Below are positions 8,152 through 16,701 of a stretch of 64,000 nt of DNA, piece by piece (the first letter of the stretch is position 1; every line of letters starts with the position of its first letter). Where the stretch lies: contig NZ_JABBYO010000014.1 of NCBI RefSeq assembly GCF_012958305.1, positions 1-64,000 on the forward strand, in the 5' to 3' direction. The DNA is from Tautonia rosea (GTDB lineage: Bacteria; Planctomycetota; Planctomycetia; Isosphaerales; Isosphaeraceae). The notes under the pieces were generated by a model. The model was not told where the DNA came from. It did not search any database and saw nothing but the letters and a program-made list of their open reading frames with translations. A program made the translations under genes and the position numbers.

Positions 8152-8805
8152 TCAGGGTCGCTCATTCCATCCGTGTTCGCCCACCAGGGGAACAAACCGG
8201 CAGGGAACGGAATGAAAGGGAACCGGCTTACCGTTTTTTCGATCGATGACCTGAAGCTGTTGCTGCGATTCCGAGCCGATCGGGAGCACGATTCGCCCCC
8301 CTTCGGCCAGTTGTTCGAACAAGGAGATGGGGAGATTGGGGGCTGCCGCCGTTACGAGAATTCGGTCGAACGGCGCCTCTTCCGGCCATCCGACCGTTCC
8401 GTCTCCAACACGAAACCTTAGAATTTTCAGCCGTAGCTGATCTTCGAGCCGTTTGCGAGCCTCTGAGGAGAGAGCTGCGTGACGCTCAACGGTAAACACC
8501 TCGCGTGCGAGTCGAGCAAGAACGGCGGTTTGATATCCACTCCCAGTCCCGATTTCGAGGACCTTCTCTGAACCCGTCAGAGCAAGTTCCTGGGTCATCA
8601 GCGCGACCATGAAGGGCTGGCTAATGGTTTGATCACAGGAGATCGGCAGTGCCCGATCTTCCCAGGCATTCGATCGGATCGAGTCCGTTACAAATTGGTC
8701 ACGAGGAATCCGCAGGATCGCATCGAGGACGTTCGCGTTACTGATACCCCGTTGTCGGAGATGATTCACAAGGTCCAGGGCAAGCGGATCAGGCCGATCG
8801 GGCAT
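8152..8805 (-). CDS. pcm: Protein-L-isoaspartate O-methyltransferase
   Basis: 217-residue SAM-dependent repair enzyme that methylates L-isoaspartyl residues in damaged proteins. The ATG at 8805 gives the usual length, whereas the open frame continues upstream through recJ sequence without homologous content. Motifs: ALPISCDQTISQPFMVA (the conserved substrate-binding stretch including the QTIS element), VLEIGTGSGYQTAVLA (SAM motif I) and the VTAAAPNLP region. Its first 17 bases overlap the end of recJ, so the two are likely translationally coupled. The pairing of a DNA-repair nuclease and a protein-repair enzyme may only reflect compact packing. Confidence 0.93.
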   Translation of the reverse strand: MPDRPDPLALDLVNHLRQRGISNANVLDAILRIPRDQFVTDSIRSNAWEDRALPISCDQTISQPFMVALMTQELALTGSEKVLEIGTGSGYQTAVLARLAREVFTVERHAALSSEARKRLEDQLRLKILRFRVGDGTVGWPEEAPFDRILVTAAAPNLPISLFEQLAEGGRIVLPIGSESQQQLQVIDRKNGKPVPFHSVPCRFVPLVGEHGWNERP

Positions 8806-10555
8806 GAGTCTGTTCTCCGCCAGTACCAACCTGAACGTCGCGTATTTCCAACTGAACCTCACGACGTCCGTTCCATTCGTTGATCGACGGAAGAAATGCC
8901 ACAGCGCATTCGGTGCCAGCGGGCAGTGCTCCAAGCCGTTCAGCCATATTCCAGGCAATCGCCTTCACCGTGGTGCCATTCTGGGAGAGGCGGAGCTGGA
9001 CATGGTTCTTGCGTTCTCCCACGATCCGAGGCTGTCCCATGATTCGGACCCCGCTGGTGGAGAGGACCGGACGAGGGTTACCAATGCCGTACGGTTCCAA
9101 CGCCTCAATCCACTCGACAATCTTCAGGCTCAAGTCGGCCAGCCGAACCTCTGCATCGATCTCGAGACATCGAAGTTTTTGTTCTTCAGTCAAGATGCCT
9201 CGACAGTGATGATCGAACCGTTCCGCAAACGATGGGAAATCGGACGGTTTCATGCGAAGTCCGGCAGCCGCTCGGTGTCCCCCAAAGCCGAGGAGGCCAG
9301 AAGAACAGGATCGGATCGCATCATAAAGATCGAACCCCGGAATGGATCGTCCCGACCCCTGGCAGAGGTCATCTCGGAGGGCCATTACGATGCTCGGACG
9401 ATGGTAGAGTTCGGCCAAGCGGCCAGCGACGATGCCAATGACTCCAGGGTGCCACTCAGGATGCCCGAGCACGACCGCTCCCCGTTCACCGAGCCCGCCG
9501 AGTGCGTCGACCATCTGTCGAGCTTCAGAGACGATCGAGTGTTCGATTTCTTGCCGGCGGCGGTTGCAAGTGTCGAGTTCTTCGGCCAGTGACTGGGCTC
9601 GAGCCGGGTCGGAAGTCGTGAGCATCTCAACGGCCATCATGGCACATTCGAGCCTTCCTGCAGCGTTGATCCGAGGGGCCAGACCGAATCCGACACTCCC
9701 AGTCGTGAGCTTCTTCTTTCCCAGGCAATTGGCCACACGCATCAACGCGCTGAGTCCTAGAGAGGGGTCTGCGTGAATCGTATCCAGGCCATATCGGACG
9801 AAGATACGATTCTCGTCTTCGAGCGGTACCATGTCTGCAACAGTGGCCAGAGCCACAAGGCCGAATGCTCCCAGTAGGAATTCACGGAGGTGAGGGGACG
9901 CCCGTTTCCCATCACCAAAGCTCTTGCAGACTTGCCAGGCCAGCTTGAACGCCACTCCTGCGCCACAGAGCTCACCAAAGGGATACTCTCCTCCCGGTAA
10001 GCGGGGATGGACGAGCGCATCAGCTTCGGGAAGGTCTGGTCCGATCGTGTGGTGATCAGTGACGATCAGTTCGATTCCAAGTGACCGAGCAAGCTTTGCT
10101 TCCTTGAGCGAGGTGATCCCACAATCAACGGTAACAACAACCTGCCCCGCGTGCTCGGAGGCGATCCGGGTCAATGCCTCGCTGTTCAGACCATAGCCTT
10201 CTTCGACCCGCCGTGGGATGTAGTACTCGACATCGTTGGCACCTGCTAGCCGAAGGCAAGACCAGAGGATGCTGGTACCACAGACCCCATCTACGTCGTA
10301 GTCTCCGTAGATGACGATTTTTCGATTCTGTTCGATCGCTCGGACGATCCGATCGGCAGCATCAACCGCCCCGGGAAGAAGCTCAGGGTCGTGCAGCTTT
10401 GTTCGACGGACATCAAGGTAGTCTCTGGCCTTCGCCGGATCGTTGATCTTACGATTCAGGAGAATCTGCGCGACCAGCGGAGGGACCCGGGTTTCTCGGG
10501 CAAACCAATCCACCTGAGCCGGATCACTTGGTCGAAGATGCCAGCGGTGCGACAT
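8789..10555 (-). CDS. recJ: Single-stranded-DNA-specific exonuclease RecJ
   Basis: 588-residue 5'-3' ssDNA exonuclease of the DHH family, acting in RecF-pathway recombination and mismatch repair. I chose the ATG at 10555, preceded by AAGGAAAAGGGAG, over a TTG 48 bases upstream. Motifs in order: GDYDVDG (residues 84-90), VTVDCGIT, the signature VTDHHT, an INAAGR motif, then DHHA1-region elements GHPEWHPGVIGIVAGRL, GSGRS and GFGGHRAAAG, and a C-terminal OB-like domain. All metal-binding Asp/His positions look intact and the length is normal. Its stop overlaps the start of pcm; it follows a small lipoprotein gene by about 45 bp. Confidence 0.96.
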   Translation of the reverse strand: MSHRWHLRPSDPAQVDWFARETRVPPLVAQILLNRKINDPAKARDYLDVRRTKLHDPELLPGAVDAADRIVRAIEQNRKIVIYGDYDVDGVCGTSILWSCLRLAGANDVEYYIPRRVEEGYGLNSEALTRIASEHAGQVVVTVDCGITSLKEAKLARSLGIELIVTDHHTIGPDLPEADALVHPRLPGGEYPFGELCGAGVAFKLAWQVCKSFGDGKRASPHLREFLLGAFGLVALATVADMVPLEDENRIFVRYGLDTIHADPSLGLSALMRVANCLGKKKLTTGSVGFGLAPRINAAGRLECAMMAVEMLTTSDPARAQSLAEELDTCNRRRQEIEHSIVSEARQMVDALGGLGERGAVVLGHPEWHPGVIGIVAGRLAELYHRPSIVMALRDDLCQGSGRSIPGFDLYDAIRSCSSGLLGFGGHRAAAGLRMKPSDFPSFAERFDHHCRGILTEEQKLRCLEIDAEVRLADLSLKIVEWIEALEPYGIGNPRPVLSTSGVRIMGQPRIVGERKNHVQLRLSQNGTTVKAIAWNMAERLGALPAGTECAVAFLPSINEWNGRREVQLEIRDVQVGTGGEQTHARSA

Positions 10556-10599
10556 CGATCGCGTCTCCCTTTTCCTTGAGGACCGTCGCACCAGGTCGG

Positions 10600-11025
10600 T
10601 CAATCGGATTGACCGGAAGTCACTCGCCGACGTTCCTGCTCCAGGTCAATGTCGATCTGGTTAGCCTGGGCGTCTCGGATCTCGCGCCGAATCAGATAGA
10701 TCTGGCCGAAGAGGGAGTACTCAGGCCCTGGGAGGTCGGCGGCAACCACTCGAATCGCAACGACTCCTGGAGCGACACCTTCGGCGAGAAACGTTCCATC
10801 TGGCCTGATCGAAACCGACTTTAAACGACCGATGGTTCCGTCGACCGGAATGAATTCCAGCCATCCCCGAGTGAGGGGATCACCCGTGCAATGGATACGG
10901 CCCGAGACCTCGGCAGAGGGAATCCCATCCGGTCCCCACTCCTGGTCACAACCAGCACTCAAGACGAGAGTGGCCAGACACCACCCACCAATGAGCCTTC
11001 GGGAGTTGATGCGAACAAACTTCAA
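10600..11025 (-). CDS. Small lipoprotein with carboxypeptidase-regulatory-like fold
   Basis: 141 residues. The TTG at 11025 is preceded by GAGGAG at a 6-nt spacing and is preferred to a TTG 42 bases upstream. A short basic N terminus leads into WCLATLVLSAGC, a convincing lipobox with lipidated Cys. The mature part (VSGRIHCTGDPLTRGWLEFIP, then IRPDGTFLAEGVAPGVVAIRV) has the pattern of a transthyretin/CarboxypepD_reg-like beta sandwich, common in planctomycete lipoproteins. Function unknown. It precedes recJ on the same strand and may share its transcript. Confidence 0.75.
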   Translation of the reverse strand: MKFVRINSRRLIGGWCLATLVLSAGCDQEWGPDGIPSAEVSGRIHCTGDPLTRGWLEFIPVDGTIGRLKSVSIRPDGTFLAEGVAPGVVAIRVVAADLPGPEYSLFGQIYLIRREIRDAQANQIDIDLEQERRRVTSGQSD

Positions 11026-11114
11026 TGAATTCTCCTCGACCTCGTCTCGGAGACGTTGAGGACGCAATTTGCTCCAGAGAGAAATGTGCCATCATGGAAG
11101 AATCACAATGCTGT

Positions 11115-11774
11115 TTACTCGTTCTGGGGCTTGGGATCGAATGCCAAGAAAAACGCATCAGGAAGGCCTTCAAGAGCGATTGAAAGGGCGTTTGCGTCCT
11201 CCGTCGCGAGCGAATCGATTTTCCTAAGAGGATCGGGAAGGGGAACCAATCGGCCTTTCGAGCGACCTCGACCTGAGGCCGAGGTGATCTGGTTGCTCTC
11301 GACAAAGATCAGGCCACCGGATTGACGATCGGCGAGCAGTCGACCTGCTCCACCAAGCAAGACCAGAGAGCCTCCTCGCTGGCGGAGGCCGGCTCGATGG
11401 CCTGCCTTTCCTCGAACGATGATCGTGCCACCGACCATCAAGGCTCCCAGAGCATCGCCCGCTCCGTCCGAGATCACGAGACGCCCTGAGCGGAGCCCTC
11501 GACCGGCGCCGTCAGCAGCGGACCCTCGGCAGAAAATGGTCACTTCTGGAGCATCCAATTCAGATGCCAGTTCGGGGCCGGCGTTGCCGAGGACTTCAAT
11601 CACGGCAGACCAGGAACCTCGAAGCCTCGATGCCAGCAGTCGCTGGCCCTCGACCTCGGTCAATCGGATGAGCCGATGCCCGGAATCGAGGGCCTGGATC
11701 AATTCCCGGTTGATCTGCTGGTAGTCACGGACCAGCGCCACCGGGATTTCAAACGCCGAGGGCTGCTGGTTCAT
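11115..11774 (-). CDS. GXGXG-motif (glutamate synthase C-terminal-like) protein
   Basis: 219 residues. The ATG at 11774 lies 13 bp after the preceding gene's stop, giving a tight two-gene unit; an open extension upstream overlaps that gene and is not needed. The central part has repeated Gly-rich turns (GAGRGLRSGRLVISDGAGD, GGTIIVRGKAGHRAGLR, GGSLVLLGGAGRLLADRQ), the right-handed beta-helix GXGXG repeat found at the C terminus of glutamate synthase large subunit and in formylmethanofuran dehydrogenase subunit C. No catalytic GltB domains are attached. It could be a free-standing GltB-C/FwdC-like scaffold subunit. No partner enzyme is visible nearby, so the function is open. Confidence 0.68.
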   Translation of the reverse strand: MNQQPSAFEIPVALVRDYQQINRELIQALDSGHRLIRLTEVEGQRLLASRLRGSWSAVIEVLGNAGPELASELDAPEVTIFCRGSAADGAGRGLRSGRLVISDGAGDALGALMVGGTIIVRGKAGHRAGLRQRGGSLVLLGGAGRLLADRQSGGLIFVESNQITSASGRGRSKGRLVPLPDPLRKIDSLATEDANALSIALEGLPDAFFLAFDPKPQNE

Positions 11775-11787
11775 CGTCCGCTCAACG

Positions 11788-13221
11788 TCAAGATGCGTCC
11801 TGAAGTGCGAATTCCCGACCTCCCGAGACGAAGGTTCCATCCTCGGGACGATTCTCGGTGAGGAACGTTCGCAATTCATTAAGTCTGCCGATCACACGAT
11901 CACGAGCCGCGGGAATCTGAGCCCCTCGGGCGTTGGTGAGTTCAACCGAAGCGACGGCAAGTTGGCGGACTAACTGATGAACCCGCACTACATACTGCTG
12001 ATGCGGCCCCAGCCCACGCGTATTGCGTAATCCTGATCCCCGGAATTCGGAGGCTCCATCGAGGGATGAGAAGAGCGGTGCGACGATAAGCGCCGTCAGA
12101 TACTTCACTCGCTCCGGATTGTAGGTCTCAAGTTCGCGGGGATCACTCAAGTCAACAATGCGTTGTCCGATCTCGACGGCGAGCGAACCGATCTGATAGG
12201 CAGCGAGGGTGAAATTTAACTGCGGGTAATTCGGAGGAACCTCAAGCATGCCAAGGGCCCAGGCTGCCCAGGATCGACTTTCGGGGCGTTGTTCGGGCAT
12301 ACTTAGGATCGCAAGCACTTCATTGGCGAAGACAGCTTGATCACGATTCTGGATTCCCGAGATTTGGCGAAGTGTGCCGATCGCCTGCAAAGCGCGAGCC
12401 TGAGACAACCAGTAGGCGTCGGGATGACCGCGAAGAAATTCGACAAGGGCGTTGGCCGCGTTCTCACGGTCTGCAGTCGAAATTGAATCTCCCGCCTCCA
12501 CCGCGATGCGTCGCACTCCCTCTGCAGCCAGTTGCTTGACAATCAATGGCTGGTCTGGATCCCGAAGTTGGGTCAGGAAAAGGTTCAGGGCAACCGGATC
12601 TCCCATTCGGCTCAGAGCCTGCATGACCTGAACACGGGAGTAGAGGTGATTTTTGAGGAGATCGGGAGCCACGCCCAGCAGCCGAGCATTGAACTCTTGA
12701 AGGAATCGTCGATCCTGCTGGGACTTCGGTACCTCAGTGTAGGGCAGCATGAGGTACTTACCCGCTTCTTCAATTGACTGGATGCGTGAGCTTTGGCCGT
12801 TGGACATGACCGCATTGATATTATCGTGATCGGTTAACTGACGGGCGGAATACTTGATAAAGCGGTCGATCAAGCCTGCGTCGAGCCGCCCTGCACCCCG
12901 AGCCATTTGAGCAATGGTTCGATCGGTATTCGGAGGGACGAGGACGCTTGTGTGCAACTGGTCGTACCTGCCCCGCATGATCGACGCGGCGACCGGATCG
13001 ACATAAATCGAATCCGCAAGAACCTCTTGCTGGTCTTGCTTTTCGGGAGTCAACTCGCCGTCTGCCGGCGCATCTTGGTCGGCTTCATTCGTAGTCTGGT
13101 CGTCCTCTTGTTGCGCCTTGGCCGACATCGGCGGGAGCAACCCGAGCCCTCCCACGACCAGAAGTAAAGCGAGCCCTCGGCTGAGGTTCCGCGCCCAAGC
13201 CGGTGCCATCGCATCGATCAT
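11788..13221 (-). CDS. Secreted HEAT-like repeat protein
   Basis: 477 residues, exported, no assigned function. The N-terminal signal peptide is clear (LALLLVVGGLGLLPP, cleavage near SAKAQ), followed by an acidic Gln/Asp/Glu-rich linker. From about residue 190 to 340 the sequence is helical with HEAT-like pairs (VMQALSRMGDPVALNLFLTQ, QLAAEGVRRIA, NALVEFLRGHPDAYWLSQAR, WAAWALGMLEVP). A C-terminal helical part ends without motifs. An AAGG about 10 nt upstream supports the ATG at 13221. A promoter with a palindrome at the predicted start of transcription precedes it, and the GXGXG gene follows in the same unit. Confidence 0.68.
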   Translation of the reverse strand: MIDAMAPAWARNLSRGLALLLVVGGLGLLPPMSAKAQQEDDQTTNEADQDAPADGELTPEKQDQQEVLADSIYVDPVAASIMRGRYDQLHTSVLVPPNTDRTIAQMARGAGRLDAGLIDRFIKYSARQLTDHDNINAVMSNGQSSRIQSIEEAGKYLMLPYTEVPKSQQDRRFLQEFNARLLGVAPDLLKNHLYSRVQVMQALSRMGDPVALNLFLTQLRDPDQPLIVKQLAAEGVRRIAVEAGDSISTADRENAANALVEFLRGHPDAYWLSQARALQAIGTLRQISGIQNRDQAVFANEVLAILSMPEQRPESRSWAAWALGMLEVPPNYPQLNFTLAAYQIGSLAVEIGQRIVDLSDPRELETYNPERVKYLTALIVAPLFSSLDGASEFRGSGLRNTRGLGPHQQYVVRVHQLVRQLAVASVELTNARGAQIPAARDRVIGRLNELRTFLTENRPEDGTFVSGGREFALQDAS

Positions 13222-13318
13222 GATTCACAAACCTTGATGGAGACGTGGATTCAGACCGTTCCTGGCAGGACGGGCCGTTGAGATCGGTGGCCGGGAAGGC
13301 CTCACGCCTTCGACGCCC

Positions 13319-13338
13319 GGGAGCCTCCGGAGGTTCCC
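13319..13338 (-). repeat. Inverted repeat at the predicted transcript 5' end
   Basis: A near-perfect inverted repeat: GGGA/TCCC arms flanking the palindrome CCTCCGGAGG. It starts about 7 bp downstream of the predicted -10 at 13345-13350, so the HEAT-protein mRNA would begin with this structure. Confidence 0.45.
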
Positions 13339-13344
13339 AAGGTC

Positions 13345-13373
13345 ATTCTAACACGAGGCTTCCGCGGAGTCAG
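13345..13373 (-). promoter_or_regulatory. Candidate promoter of the HEAT-protein gene
   Basis: On the minus strand CTGACT (13373-13368), a 17-bp spacer and TAGAAT (13350-13345) form a good sigma-70-like promoter. It lies in the gap between the upstream unknown gene and the HEAT-protein start, leaving a 5' untranslated region of about 115 nt. Confidence 0.5.
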
Positions 13374-13391
13374 GCAAGAGCCCCAGATCGC

Positions 13392-14810
13392 TCAGTGTCG
13401 TCGAGGATCCGTTTCGGCAAGAATCGCGCTGACGGCCTTTTGATTAAATCCCTTGAACCCTTCTCGCCGTTGCAAGTTTTCAAGGTGGCTTCCAATGGCA
13501 CCTTCCTCAAGGAATCGTGCATGCTGAGCGTCATCAATCCAGCCGATCTCTCGCAAGCGGTTCAATCGATGGGGTTGGACTGGCCATCGCTCACCCTGTG
13601 TGAATGCCTGCCGCAGAAAGGGGAAATCACTGAACGGCTTCATCGTCTCGATGCCGGCTTCGTTTCGCAAGTCGCTACGGAGCGCATCGAAATCGAATTG
13701 AGCCTCCAGGTGATGCATCCCCGCGTCCAGGATTGACTCGCCATGCAAGCCAACCCAGAGCCCTACGGTGTTGGGTCGGGGAAGATCGGGGAGTGACTTT
13801 CGAGCGAAATTATCCTCAGCTTCCTCCGGGGCCAGGTCGAGGTCCGCGAAGATCACGATCCCGGTCGTCGGATGCTCCAAAACCTGAGCCCCCCAGCCGG
13901 CGTCTTTGCCAGCGTGGAACAATTCGCGGAGTGAGAAACCGAGCCGTTCAAAAATGCTAATCACTCTCGGAAAGAATCGACGAGAGCAGCGAAAGGTGTG
14001 GTGATCATGATTGGCCCAGCCAAGCCCGAGCCGATCTTGCCGACGCCTCTGGACCCGCGCGGCCGTGTTTCGGGATTCCCAGTAATCGCGCTCAACCTCG
14101 AACACGAGATGACAGGCAAGGTCGCGCGATCCGGCTCGCTCCAGCATCTGCCCGAGAACCTCCTCAGTCACGTCGAACCCTTCTGCGTCGTCGGTGAAAT
14201 GTCTCCGGCGAGCTTGCCAGATTTCGCGAGCGGCCATTGCATCTCGGCTGGAATGAGGGGCCATCCAGCCTTCCCGGGCCCAGGAACTTGGGAATGGCTC
14301 GAAGCCCAGATAGCCTCGACGCTCAATAACGATTAACGTGGTCTCCGCTCCCATCACCTCAACCTTGGCGAATCGATACGGGCCGATGGGATAGCCAAGA
14401 ATCGTTAGTCCAAGCTGATTCGCTTGACTGAATGCGGCGATCGACTCGACCTTCAGCGCGAGCGAGGAAACTTGAGGACCTCCCTTCGTCGCAGGGCAGA
14501 CCGCGAGCGCGGGGAAAAGTCCGCCTGGATGGCGGAAAGTCGGGGCATTGACCCCGTATGGTTCACTCGTTCGCTCGTAACCCAACCGACCAAGTTCCTC
14601 CACCAGCCCCGGACGGTCGTTGAGGACCAGGTGATCGATCCAGTCGGTAATTCGTGTGCTCGTCTCGGCGGCCATGCGCCGGTCCAAGTCCGACGCAAAG
14701 GCATTTGCTCCCAGGGCTGAGCAAACCGCTTTACCGAGGAACTGCTCGGTTTCTGGCCAGCGCTGCCAGTCGAAGGAAGGTGGCATGGACGTTGGTGACC
14801 CAGTCGACAT
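13392..14810 (-). CDS. Conserved-looking hypothetical protein
   Basis: 472 residues with the ATG at 14810; an ATG 24 bases further in is equally possible because neither has a good Shine-Dalgarno. No signal peptide or membrane segment. The sequence is balanced, well folded in appearance and rich in Trp, Arg and His, with segments such as GWANHDHHTFRCSRRFFPRVI and GIVIFADLDLAPEEAEDNFARK. I recognise no family. It is a cytosolic protein read as a single gene between the aminotransferase and HEAT-protein genes. The codon use and composition match the neighbours, so I regard it as a real core gene of unknown role. Confidence 0.72.
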   Translation of the reverse strand: MSTGSPTSMPPSFDWQRWPETEQFLGKAVCSALGANAFASDLDRRMAAETSTRITDWIDHLVLNDRPGLVEELGRLGYERTSEPYGVNAPTFRHPGGLFPALAVCPATKGGPQVSSLALKVESIAAFSQANQLGLTILGYPIGPYRFAKVEVMGAETTLIVIERRGYLGFEPFPSSWAREGWMAPHSSRDAMAAREIWQARRRHFTDDAEGFDVTEEVLGQMLERAGSRDLACHLVFEVERDYWESRNTAARVQRRRQDRLGLGWANHDHHTFRCSRRFFPRVISIFERLGFSLRELFHAGKDAGWGAQVLEHPTTGIVIFADLDLAPEEAEDNFARKSLPDLPRPNTVGLWVGLHGESILDAGMHHLEAQFDFDALRSDLRNEAGIETMKPFSDFPFLRQAFTQGERWPVQPHRLNRLREIGWIDDAQHARFLEEGAIGSHLENLQRREGFKGFNQKAVSAILAETDPRRH

Positions 14811-14862
14811 GAGGAAAACTCGGAATACAGTCAGTCGGAACAATGCGAGGCAAGAAACCGGA

Positions 14863-16230
14863 TCAGGAGGCCTCGTCAGACGGGAGATGCTGACCAGAGT
14901 GAACGTGAGCGACGTCGGGACGTCGAGGGGAGAAAGGACAGTCTCCACAGAGCGCAGCCATCGCGGAACGAAGCAACTCGAGACCGATTTCGACCTGTCT
15001 GGCGGTCAGGCAAAGTGGAGGGCAGAAGCGAATCGTGCTGGGGCCGCAAGGCAGGAGCAGTAATCCCCGATGAAACGCTTCCAGGATGATTCGATCGCGG
15101 AACTCAGGATTCGGCCCCTTTGGAGAACCAATCTCCATGCCGATCATCAGGCCTTTGCCGCGAACATCGACCACGCAGGGATGAAGTTTGGCCAGGTCTC
15201 TCAGACCGTTCGAGAGCTCTTCCCCACGCTCCTGAGCATTGTGGGCATAACGATGCTCAATGAGTTGAAGTGTGGCCAGGGCTGCCGAGCACGCAATGGG
15301 ATTACCACCAAAGGTACTTGCGTGGCTTCCGGGAGTCCAGTCCATGATCGTTTCCGAGGCGACAATGGCTCCAAGCGGCAATCCATTGGCCAGCCCCTTG
15401 GCCAGGCAGACAATATCGCCGTGGACTCCCCAGTGCTCCGAGGCCAACAGCCGCCCAGTCCGTCCGATCCCCGACTGAATTTCGTCAAGGACGAGTAAGA
15501 TTCCATGCTCATCACACAACGATCGCAAGCCAGGGAGAAACTCGTCGGGGGGAACGATGTATCCCCCTTCACCCTGGATCGGCTCGACAAAAATCGCGGC
15601 GGTTTCTTCCGGCGGACAAGTGGTACGAAACAGGGTACGAAGGCTTGAGAGATCGCCATAGGTGGCATGCTGAATTTCAGGGACAAGTGGTGAGAAGCCT
15701 TTGCGCTGGATTGACTTGGAGGCGGTCAGACTCATCGCGCCGTAAGTTCGGCCGTGGAAGGCTCCCCGAAACGCGATCGCTCGAGGACGGCCCGTGTGAT
15801 AACGCGCAAGCTTCAAGGCGGCCTCAATGGCCTCGGCCCCGCTGTTCGAGAAGAATACGCGTTTTGGAGAAGGCCCCGGCACCATTCGAGCGAGCGTTTC
15901 CGCAAGTCGAATCTGGGGACGATAAAAAAAATCGGTTCCCGACATGTGAATCAAGCGGCGGGCTTGATTGCGGATCGCCTTGACCACCCGAGGATGGCAA
16001 TGCCCCGCATTGGTTACGGCAATTCCCGCCGTGAAGTCGAGAAAGCAGTTCCCGTCTAAATCCTCCATCATCGCCCCTCGAGCTCTCCGGACGACCAGCG
16101 GATACATCCGGGTATACGAGGGGGAGGTGACCCGTTCATCCCGGGCAATCCAGGCCGCCGCACGCGGGCCGGGAAGATGGTCGGTGATGATCCCTGGTTC
16201 GCGACGTGAGAGAGGAACATCGAGAGACAT
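14863..16230 (-). CDS. Class III PLP aminotransferase (GABA/acetylornithine type)
   Basis: 455-residue fold-type I PLP enzyme transferring an amino group from an omega-amino acid to 2-oxoglutarate. The ATG at 16230 fits the family N terminus; the open frame upstream has no homologous content. Motifs: FFSNSGAEAIEAALKLAR and AFHGRTYGAMSLT (phosphate/ring stacking), EPIQGEGGY, LVLDEIQSGIGRTG (Asp to the pyridine N) and CLAKGLANGLPLGA with the Schiff-base Lys. The N-terminal stretch (PGPRAAAWIARDERVTSPSYTR) resembles 4-aminobutyrate or acetylornithine-type transaminases rather than ArgD proper. The short unusual C-terminal tail has Cys and His. No arg or gab genes are adjacent, so the exact substrate is open. 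Confidence 0.88.
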   Translation of the reverse strand: MSLDVPLSRREPGIITDHLPGPRAAAWIARDERVTSPSYTRMYPLVVRRARGAMMEDLDGNCFLDFTAGIAVTNAGHCHPRVVKAIRNQARRLIHMSGTDFFYRPQIRLAETLARMVPGPSPKRVFFSNSGAEAIEAALKLARYHTGRPRAIAFRGAFHGRTYGAMSLTASKSIQRKGFSPLVPEIQHATYGDLSSLRTLFRTTCPPEETAAIFVEPIQGEGGYIVPPDEFLPGLRSLCDEHGILLVLDEIQSGIGRTGRLLASEHWGVHGDIVCLAKGLANGLPLGAIVASETIMDWTPGSHASTFGGNPIACSAALATLQLIEHRYAHNAQERGEELSNGLRDLAKLHPCVVDVRGKGLMIGMEIGSPKGPNPEFRDRIILEAFHRGLLLLPCGPSTIRFCPPLCLTARQVEIGLELLRSAMAALCGDCPFSPRRPDVAHVHSGQHLPSDEAS

Positions 16231-16701
16231 GGTGAGGGGCTCCGGCGTCTCAACCCGCGAACGATGAGGACAGGACGAGTCAGACCCATCACGTACCCAG
16301 AGCAAATGGCACGGTGTCAAGAAAGACCAGTCGAATTGTGTGGAACACCTGAGACGCGATTGAAATGGTGTGGTGGCTCCCTCTGGATCATACGATCGTG
16401 AAGCATCCCAGGTCAAACTGCCCCCAATTCCTGTTGAGCCGAAGGGCGTGACCTCTCAATTTAATAAAATATTATATATTAAAAAATTTGTAGTTTTATT
16501 TTGTAAGTGGAATTTTTCGATGAAGTTGCTGTCGATTTCCCATCGAAACAAGTCTCGGAATCGAGCCTGTTGCCCTGGGAACAGCCGCCTCATCCCGCAA
16601 ACGTGACGCTGACCGGACCGTTGCATTGCATCCGAGGGCACCCGATCATGTGGAGGCGCTTCCGAGTGCTTAAGCCATGATTGAATGAGAGAGGAGGCCC
16701 C
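16231..16701. other. Divergent intergenic region with AT-rich island
   Basis: 471 bp between two divergent genes. It contains the AT-rich block at 16457-16518 and otherwise normal-composition sequence. I see no credible ORF or structured RNA. A weak TTGCAT-N17-GATCAT pair at 16621-16649 might serve the M14 peptidase gene, but the match is poor. Confidence 0.45.
16457..16518. promoter_or_regulatory. AT-rich island, probably regulatory
   Basis: About 62 bp with nearly 90% A+T, in strong contrast to the GC-rich surroundings. It contains many overlapping TATATT/TATTAT-like -10 elements on both strands and an A-tract. It lies between divergent genes and could act as a promoter UP-element or bent or easily melted DNA. 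Confidence 0.45.
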
